64,000 nucleotides of DNA from Crossiella equi (GTDB taxonomy: Bacteria > Actinomycetota > Actinomycetes > Mycobacteriales > Pseudonocardiaceae), in assembly GCF_017876755.1 (NCBI RefSeq), contig NZ_JAGIOO010000001.1:3209786-3273785 (forward strand), read 5' to 3'. The notes beneath the pieces were generated by a model. It saw only the letters and a program-made list of their open reading frames with translations, did not search any database and was not told the DNA's origin. A program made the translations under genes and the position numbers. Shown here in pieces: positions 58,617 through 64,000 of this stretch; the first letter of the stretch is position 1, and every line of letters starts with the position of its first letter.

Positions 58617-59255
58617 TCAGGCGATGGCCTGCCAGATGGTGCTGAAGTTGGCCAGCACCCCGGCCACCGAGGCCTCCAGGCGCTTCGGCGAGGAGTTGGC
58701 GCGCAGGCGGAACAGCTTGCCGCGCCGCACGTCCAGCACAGCCGCGCGCCCACCGGGCAGGATCTGCCCGAGCTCGCGCTCGATCATCCACAGCGGGATG
58801 TTGGCCGCGGCCTGGGTGAGCTCGGGTTTCTTCAGGTACAGCACCACCGCGTGCGGGGTGCGCTCACCGGCCAGCGTGAGCCCGAAGTGCGGACTGATCC
58901 CAACCGCCCCTTCCGGCCCGCGCCACACCGTGCCGCCCACGGGTACCAGTTCCGGTCTCGCCTTGGCGTGCCATTGCAGAAATCCCCCCTGTAGTTCACG
59001 GAAATGCGCCGCCTTCGCCGGATCCTCGATCCGGTCGACCACGTCCGCCAGCACTTCCCCCGGTGCCGTGCCGGACAGCGCGCGCTTTAGCCCATTGACC
59101 ATCGGCTCGTAGTAGAACCACGGTCGAGCGGCCTCGTCGAGATACATGCGGCGAATGTTCTCCACCGCCCGCGTCTGCAACCCCGGCCCGCTGACCACGA
59201 AGTCGATGATCGCCCCGAGCTTGACCTGGGGCACGTCGGTCACCACTGCCGCCAT
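58617..59255 (-). CDS. hypothetical protein
   Basis: 212 residues, soluble, mixed alpha/beta. DVPQVKLGAIIDFVVSGPGLQTRAVENIRRMYLDEAARPWFYYEPMVNGLKRAL is its N-terminal region and PHAVVLYLKKPELTQAAANIPLWMIERELGQILPGGRAAVLDV the C-terminal. No known domain. ATG 59255 has GGAGG at 5 bases. It is a single gene; the 200 bases before it hold nothing recognised. Confidence 0.65.
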   Translation of the reverse strand: MAAVVTDVPQVKLGAIIDFVVSGPGLQTRAVENIRRMYLDEAARPWFYYEPMVNGLKRALSGTAPGEVLADVVDRIEDPAKAAHFRELQGGFLQWHAKARPELVPVGGTVWRGPEGAVGISPHFGLTLAGERTPHAVVLYLKKPELTQAAANIPLWMIERELGQILPGGRAAVLDVRRGKLFRLRANSSPKRLEASVAGVLANFSTIWQAIA

Positions 59256-59446
59256 CCACACCTCCGGTAGGCCTGACCTGGTCTTTCTCTCTCTGGCGAA
59301 CTGGATCCAGTCTATCGGCGACCACCGACAAAACCGGGTCCGCGGAGAGCCACCGGGCAATTTGCCTACGCGAAGAGAAATCCGCGAACGACCGCTCTTG
59401 ACTTTTCTCGAGTTCGTCCTGTCAAGCCCGGGAAAATGCGATCCGA

Positions 59447-59980
59447 TCAGCCGACCCGCGCCGCGATGAGACGGGCGCACTCCAGTGACTCGATCCCGTC
59501 GGTGGAGATCTCCAGGTCATAACGCATCCCGACGTGCACGACCTCGGCCTGCGCCGCCGCCATCCCCGTGATCCGGTCGCCCCGGGCCAGCTCCCGCCCA
59601 GCGGCCACCTCGGCCGGGCAGCGCACCCCGACCCACAGCACCTCAAGCCCGCCGAGCACGGCCTGCCACCGCCGCTGCCCCTGGCCACCGCCGAGCAGCA
59701 CCTCGTCCACCACGACCCTGGCCCCGGCCCGGACCATGGCCGCCACCCCGGCGAGCCAGGTGTCCTCCAGCCGCCGGAACTCCTCCCCCACGAGCACCTG
59801 CCCGTCGGGGGCGAAGCCGATGCCGCCACCGCCGTCCCGCAGCGAGGCGGGCAGCAGCCCGACGAAGATGTCCACCCCGACGACGAGCCAGGGCTCGGGC
59901 AGCACCGCCTGGAGGCAGCGGGCGATCCCGGACTTGCCGGAGCTGGACCCGCCGTTGAGCACGATCACCTGTGTGGACAC
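59447..59980 (-). CDS. chloramphenicol phosphotransferase-like protein
   Basis: 177 residues. VIVLNGGSSSGKSGIARCLQ (Walker A GGSSSGKS, residues 10-17) and VVGVDIFVGLLP (the Asp near residue 36) match chloramphenicol 3-O-phosphotransferase, followed by VVVDEVLLGGG and WVGVRCPAEVAAGRELARGDR. It may phosphorylate a hydroxyl of an antibiotic or nucleoside. GTG start at 59980. Monocistronic. Confidence 0.85.
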   Translation of the reverse strand: MSTQVIVLNGGSSSGKSGIARCLQAVLPEPWLVVGVDIFVGLLPASLRDGGGGIGFAPDGQVLVGEEFRRLEDTWLAGVAAMVRAGARVVVDEVLLGGGQGQRRWQAVLGGLEVLWVGVRCPAEVAAGRELARGDRITGMAAAQAEVVHVGMRYDLEISTDGIESLECARLIAARVG

Positions 59981-60111
59981 GGCACCAGGATCGCAGGGCA
60001 GCCGGACGGCGCCCAGCCAATTGCCGCGGGGCGGGCCGGAACGACGAAGGTGCCCGGGGCCGGTTCGCACGAACCGGCCCCGGGCACCCTTGGCCCGCCA
60101 TCAGCCCCCAG

Positions 60112-60483
60112 TCACACCTGCAGATCGGACTCGATGCGTTTGAGCTGGTGCCGGGCCAGCGCGAGGTTCGAGGAGTCCCGTTCCAGCACCAGGTACAGGA
60201 AGAGCGAGCTCCTGCTCTTCAGACTGCTGATCAACCGGATCAGGTGGTATTGCCGGTGCAGCGTGATCAGGATGTCCTCGATGTCGTCGTTGAGCCCGAG
60301 CGAGGTCATCACCCGCATCTTCGACCGCACCACCTCGGTGTTCCCGGCGGCCGCGATCTCCAGGTTCAGCCAGTCACCTCCGCCACTGGAGCCAAGTGAC
60401 ATGCCGCTGTCGTAGTCGACCAACGCCACGCCGACGGCACCAGCGATGGACATGGCTTCTTTCAACGCGGTATCGATGTTCAT
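60112..60483 (-). CDS. roadblock/LC7-domain protein
   Basis: 123 residues from ATG 60483. ALKEAMSIAGAVGVALVDYDSGMSLGSSGGGDWLNLEIAAAGNTEVVRSKMRVMTSLGLNDDIEDILITLHRQYHLIRLIS is the roadblock fold region. An upstream ATG at 60612 would add 43 basic/Ser-rich residues (RRKSSDESSRSSADTEKW); neither start has a good ribosome site. Such proteins act on small GTPases of the MglA/Cvn type. It follows a second roadblock gene by about 50 to 180 bases. Confidence 0.75.
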   Translation of the reverse strand: MNIDTALKEAMSIAGAVGVALVDYDSGMSLGSSGGGDWLNLEIAAAGNTEVVRSKMRVMTSLGLNDDIEDILITLHRQYHLIRLISSLKSRSSLFLYLVLERDSSNLALARHQLKRIESDLQV

Positions 60484-60663
60484 CAAACACCATTTCTCTG
60501 TGTCAGCTGATGACCGAGACGACTCATCCGAGGATTTGCGCCTGGACAGCATGCGAATAAGCCCCCGCAGGGGAGACATCATTGACGAGAGCAGCGAACC
60601 GAGGGCGGACATGTGCTGCGACCACTTTTCGGAGTCGTGTACCGATATGCGCGTGCTCGTCTG

Positions 60664-61047
60664 CTACGAGGCCAGGGTCGAGCCGATCCGCTCGATCACG
60701 GGCCGGGACTCGTGGAGGAGGCGGCCTAGGTTCAGCCCCTTGTCCCCGAGCACGACCATCAGCGCTCTCCTGCCGATGGCGTACACGGCCATGTAGCCCT
60801 CGCTGCCGAACACGACGGTCTGGCTGAGCACGCCCAGACCGATCACCTCGGACACCTGGCGCGCGACCCCGATGTCGGCGGCGGCGAGCGCGGCGATGTT
60901 CGCGGGTTCGACATCCTCCGCCACGTCGGCGAGGATGGCTATCCCATCGGAAGCGGCGATCACCGTACCGGTCACTCCCACGACGTTTTCCCGGAGACCC
61001 CGCAGTTCTTTGATCAGTGCGTCATAGTCCAATACGCTTCCTCTCAC
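60664..61047 (-). CDS. roadblock/LC7-domain protein
   Basis: 127 residues. VVGVTGTVIAASDGIAILADVAEDVEPANIAALAAADIGVARQVSEVIGLGVLSQTVVFGSEGYMAVYAIGRRALMVVLGD is the LC7 fold region. Unlike conservon (Cvn) operons there is no kinase, DUF742 or GTPase gene beside the pair, so the partner must be elsewhere. The start is a GTG or ATG at 61047; the first residues MRGSVLDYDALIKELRGLRE are amphipathic. Confidence 0.8.
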   Translation of the reverse strand: MRGSVLDYDALIKELRGLRENVVGVTGTVIAASDGIAILADVAEDVEPANIAALAAADIGVARQVSEVIGLGVLSQTVVFGSEGYMAVYAIGRRALMVVLGDKGLNLGRLLHESRPVIERIGSTLAS

Positions 61048-61506
61048 GAGGTCAAGTCGCCGCGCGCAGAACTGAACGAGGTCGCGACCGGCACGATTTC
61101 ATATTTCCCACCACTCCGCGGTTTTTTCCCGCGGTCGCGGCGCTTGGCCCGGTCCGTCGGGCGGGAGACCCGGCGAACCTGCCGTTCAATCGGACACTTC
61201 TTCCTCATCGAAAGAGCGACCGCCGCCGTTACTTCTTACCCGCCAACACCTCGGGCCCGCACTGAGCATTACACGATCGAGTGATAACCCGAGTCAGGTA
61301 TCAAGAGAAGTCAACTAGAGAAATCGTCGCCGACAATTGAGTCGTCATCGAAGTACATTTCCCGCGATGCGATTTGTGACGGAAAATGCGTCCATTCAGG
61401 CCAACAGGAGCGCCTGGGGGCACCGCACCCGCGACCCCAGCGGGCGGCAGCCCCGGCTGCTATAAAGTACGTACGTACGGTTTTTTAAGCGAGCCAGGAG
61501 GCGCCC
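61048..61506. other. intergenic region upstream of tam
   Basis: 459 bases with no credible gene. It is less GC-rich in the middle (about 61260-61370). Near 61466 a TACGTACGTACG alternating motif is followed by a T-run, just upstream of the methyltransferase ribosome site. Promoters for the two divergent genes must lie here, but no clear consensus is seen. Confidence 0.4.
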
Positions 61507-62268
61507 ATGTGGGATCCCGTGACCTACCTCACCTTCGCCGGGCACCGCGAGCGCCCGTTCCACGACCTGGTCTCCCGGGTCGGCGCGAGCCGCCCGCGAC
61601 ATGTGGTGGACCTGGGCTGCGGGGCGGGAAACCTCACCCCGGCACTGGCCCGCCGCTGGCCGGACGCGCAGGTCAGCGCCCTGGACGGGTCGGCGGAGAT
61701 GGTGGCCGCGGCACGGGAGGCCGGTGTCGACGCGCGCCTGGCCGACGTCCGGGACTGGACCCCGGGGCCGGACACCGACGTGGTGGTGTGCAACGCGGTG
61801 CTGCAGTGGGTGCCGACGCACCTGGAGCTGCTGCCAGGCTGGCTGGCGGCGATGCCGGGCGACTCCTGGTTCGCCTTCCAGGTGCCGGGCAACTTCCGGG
61901 AGCCCAGCCACACCCTGTCCCGCGCGCTGACCGAGTCGGAGCGTTGGCGGGCGCGGCTGGGCGGCACGTTCCGCCCGGAGGACACGGTCCCGGCGCCGGA
62001 GGTCTACGCCGGGATCCTGGCCGCGGCAGGTTTCGAGGCCGATGTGTGGGAGACCACATACCTGCACGAGCTGCACGGCGAGGACCCGGTCCTGGACTGG
62101 ATCAGCGGCACCGCCCTCCGCCCGGTCCGGGCCGCCCTGACCGAGCCGGAGTGGCGGTCCTTCCGCGCCGAGCTGGCACCGAGCCTGCGCGCGGCCTACC
62201 CGCCGCACGCGGACGGCATCACCTGGTTCCCGATGCGGCGGGTGTTCGCGGTCGGCCACCGCGCCTGA
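61507..62268 (+). CDS. tam: trans-aconitate 2-methyltransferase
   Basis: 253 residues, the Tam length. MWDPVTYLTFAGHRERPFHDLVSRVG, SAM motif VVDLGCGAGNLTPALARRWP, ALDGSAEMVAAARE, VVCNAVLQWVPTH and ETTYLHELHGEDPVLDWISGTALRP are typical. It methylates trans-aconitate, which would otherwise inhibit aconitase, with SAM in the cytosol. AGGAGG lies before the ATG. Confidence 0.92.
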   Translation: MWDPVTYLTFAGHRERPFHDLVSRVGASRPRHVVDLGCGAGNLTPALARRWPDAQVSALDGSAEMVAAAREAGVDARLADVRDWTPGPDTDVVVCNAVLQWVPTHLELLPGWLAAMPGDSWFAFQVPGNFREPSHTLSRALTESERWRARLGGTFRPEDTVPAPEVYAGILAAAGFEADVWETTYLHELHGEDPVLDWISGTALRPVRAALTEPEWRSFRAELAPSLRAAYPPHADGITWFPMRRVFAVGHRA

Positions 62269-62298
62269 GCACAGGCGCGAGCGGCCCCCGTGGCCCCG

Positions 62299-62622
62299 CT
62301 ACGGTCGCGCGGCGTGGGTCTTGGGCGCCGAGGACTTCGGTGAGGCCTGCTCCGGCACCGGCGGCGGCGTGACCCCGGCCTCGGACGCGAGCTTGTCCCC
62401 CTGCTGCCCCTTGGCCAGAGGCGGCTGCCCGGCACCCTCCCCCTTGTCCTTGCCCCAAGGCAGCTTCTCGTCCACCTTGGCCCGCACGGCCCCGGCCGTC
62501 CCCTGCACGGCGGGGTGCTCCACCATCCGGTGGTACATCCGGACGAGGTCCTCGTACCTCTCCCGCCCGGCCCGGCTCCCGAGCACGTACCCGACGGCGA
62601 CGCCGAGTGCGAACCTGATCAT
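62299..62622 (-). CDS. small membrane-associated protein, YtxH-like
   Basis: 107 residues. A single N-terminal helix (MIRFALGVAVGYVLGSRAGRERYEDLVRMYHRM) with the GYVLGSRAGRERY motif is followed by a low-complexity polar tail ending in SSAPKTHAARP. This motif is common in actinobacterial YtxH-like proteins near tRNA genes; function unknown. GAGGAGGAG precedes the ATG. Confidence 0.75.
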   Translation of the reverse strand: MIRFALGVAVGYVLGSRAGRERYEDLVRMYHRMVEHPAVQGTAGAVRAKVDEKLPWGKDKGEGAGQPPLAKGQQGDKLASEAGVTPPPVPEQASPKSSAPKTHAARP

Positions 62623-62743
62623 GGCTCCTCCTCTGTTGAGCTGCGGAAACACCGTTCCGCACCCCGGTGGAGGGGGGTGGTGAAAACCGCTCCTCGGGGT
62701 GCGCTAAGGTATTACCCGTCAGGCACCGCCGGACACATGCCAG

Positions 62744-62816
62744 TCCTCCGTAGCTCAACTGGCAGAGCATGCGACTGTTAATCGCAGGGTTGTTGGTTCG
62801 AGTCCAACCGGAGGAG
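62744..62816 (+). tRNA. tRNA-Asn (GTT)
   Basis: 73 bases. Acceptor TCCTCCG/CGGAGGA, D-arm GCTC-AACTGGCA-GAGC, anticodon loop CTGTTAA (GTT), T-arm TTGGT...ACCAA region and discriminator G. No encoded CCA. A tyrosine integrase lies just downstream on the opposite strand, so this is probably the attachment site of the element that runs off the right edge. Confidence 0.94.
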
Positions 62817-62821
62817 CAAAA

Positions 62822-62848
62822 CCCCAGGCCAAGCGCCTGGGGTTTTTT
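62822..62848 (+). terminator. Rho-independent terminator after tRNA-Asn
   Basis: CCCCAGGC (62822-62829) pairs with GCCTGGGG (62835-62842) around a 5-base loop, followed by six T. A textbook intrinsic terminator, unusual in this GC-rich genome. Confidence 0.9.
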
Positions 62849-62882
62849 GCTTGCGTGCTCAAACCCGCACTTTACCCACACA

Positions 62883-64000
62883 CTATTTCCCGTCCCCAGC
62901 ACCGGGTATCACCCCTTCGAGCACGGCCTTCGCCCCCGTGGAGGCCCGCCGACGACCGAAGTAGCTGTCCTGGGTCATGGACACCTTGGCGTGCCCGAGC
63001 TGGTCCGCCGCCTGCCTCGCGGACAACCCGGCCTCATCCATCAGCGTGGCCACGGTCTTGCGGTAGACGTGCGAGGTCACCCACTCGAACCCAGCGGCCT
63101 TGAACACGACCCGCAAGTCAGCCTGGGTGTTGCTCGGATCGCGCAGCCCGCCCAGGGGCGCGGTGAACACCACACCCCACTGGTTCGGCTTCGCTGTGCC
63201 CTTGCGCCGCTTGAGCATGGCCACGGCCCACCCCGGCAGCTCCAGCTTCCGGAACCCCGCCTTGCTCTTGGGCTTCGGCTGGATCATCAGCCCCACCCCC
63301 TTCACCCGCACCACCGTGCCCCGCACCTCCACGGTGCCCTCATCCAGGTCGAGCGCGTCCCAGGTGACGGCGGCGGCCTCCCCGATCCGCAGCCCGGTGG
63401 CGAGCATGAAGTCAGTCAGGTCAGGCAGATCCCAACCCCGCGCCTGCTCATTGGCGTGGATCTTCGCCCGCAACACCTGCGCCTCCTCCAGTTCCAAGGC
63501 CCGCGTCGGCGCCTTGGCCTGCACCTGGATCGAGGCCACGTCCCGAGCCGGGTTGGACTCCATGGCGTCGTGCCGCACGGCCATGCCGAACAACCCGCTG
63601 AGCACGGTCCGGGTGACCTTCGCCACCGAGGGACCGTGCTTCTCCTTGACCGCCTTCACCACCCGGTCCACCCGGGAGACCGTCACCTCCCGAACCCGCA
63701 GCGCGCCCAACGCCGGGAACACCTGCTTGTCCAGGCGGTCCCGGTAGGCCCGCAACGTGCCCTCAGCCGGAGGCACGTCCCGTTGCCCGAGTTCGGCGAA
63801 CCAGGCATCCCCGAGTTCCTTCACGGTCGTGTTCGCGTTGATCTCCGCACTCACGTCCACCAGCACGCGGTCCCGGATCGCCTCCCGCAACGCGTCCCGA
63901 GCCTTTCCCTTCGTCTTGGCGTGCCTCTCGATCGGCCGCGTGACCCCGTCGAAGTCACGGAACTTGCAGCACGCCCGGTACCCGGTGCGCGTCGCATAGA
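62883..64000 (-). CDS. tyrosine integrase (runs off the window)
   Basis: At least 372 residues are visible; the frame is open to the right edge and includes YRACCKFRDFDGVTRPIERHAKTKGKARDAL before any start, so the N-terminus lies outside. Catalytic residues: Arg in MLATGLRIGEAAAV, His-x2-Arg in TSHVYRKTV, His in DQLGHAKVSMTQ and Tyr in DSYFGRR. It resembles but is not a copy of the AICE integrase. Its 3' end points to tRNA-Asn 67 bases away, the typical integrase-tRNA layout. Confidence 0.9.
   Translation of the reverse strand, partial: YATRTGYRACCKFRDFDGVTRPIERHAKTKGKARDALREAIRDRVLVDVSAEINANTTVKELGDAWFAELGQRDVPPAEGTLRAYRDRLDKQVFPALGALRVREVTVSRVDRVVKAVKEKHGPSVAKVTRTVLSGLFGMAVRHDAMESNPARDVASIQVQAKAPTRALELEEAQVLRAKIHANEQARGWDLPDLTDFMLATGLRIGEAAAVTWDALDLDEGTVEVRGTVVRVKGVGLMIQPKPKSKAGFRKLELPGWAVAMLKRRKGTAKPNQWGVVFTAPLGGLRDPSNTQADLRVVFKAAGFEWVTSHVYRKTVATLMDEAGLSARQAADQLGHAKVSMTQDSYFGRRRASTGAKAVLEGVIPGAGDGK

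Noticed and set aside
1-64000. CRISPR arrays, rRNA genes, insertion sequences
   Set aside because: No regularly spaced repeats, no rRNA core sequences and no transposase genes were seen.

Overview
The window is high-GC DNA from a filamentous actinomycete, probably in or near the Pseudonocardiaceae. That placement is inferred from codon usage, frequent GTG starts, ATGA/GTGA stop-start overlaps, a WhiB-like protein, an actinomycete-type integrative element and roadblock proteins. The taxon cannot be fixed from the sequence alone.

Layout. 0-4.6 kb: end of a TetR gene, a membrane protein with a two-component pair, an HSL-type esterase and a secreted SGNH hydrolase. 4.8-8.6 kb: a second sensor kinase and response regulator, separated by an unusual C-rich spacer, then a DedA protein. 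8.6-16.1 kb: SRPBCC protein, a decayed TetR gene, a Crp-type regulator, a nucleotidyl-cyclase-like protein with a possible amyloid-type tail, ClpP, a surface-anchored small protein, a second decayed TetR gene, a StrR-like regulator and a MerR-PP2C fusion.

15.4-30.2 kb: a class I lanthipeptide gene cluster. A leftward operon runs precursor peptide (lanA), full-length dehydratase (lanB), cyclase (lanC), flavoprotein Cys decarboxylase (lanD), two related proteins of unknown function, then an ABC permease and ATPase. A rightward operon runs ECF sigma factor, membrane-bound anti-sigma, two ABC membrane proteins, ABC ATPase and a cupin-methyltransferase fusion. A LuxR-type regulator sits at the left edge. 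The mature region begins with the nisin/planosporicin lipid-II-binding motif and ends in three cysteines. The ECF sigma plus anti-sigma plus LuxR arrangement recalls the microbisporicin and planosporicin clusters, but the peptide differs from those I know.

31.15-47.35 kb: an actinomycete integrative and conjugative element (AICE) bounded by 40-bp direct repeats, the right copy being the 3' half of a tRNA-Met gene. It carries a tyrosine integrase, excisionase, RepSA-type initiator, FtsK/TraSA-type translocase, a KorSA-like GntR repressor with visible operators, many small proteins, a block of strong inverted repeats that may be an origin, and AT-richer cargo at its left end (Schlafen/AlbA-type ATPase and a membrane pentapeptide-repeat protein).

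47.6-62.6 kb: chromosomal genes again: two convergent cyclopropane-synthase-type lipid operons, a MarR and rifampin-phosphotransferase-like pair, a secreted trypsin-like protease, a chloramphenicol phosphotransferase-like protein, two roadblock/LC7 proteins and a trans-aconitate methyltransferase. The right edge holds tRNA-Asn, a strong terminator and a second tRNA-associated integrase that runs off the window, probably the edge of another integrated element.
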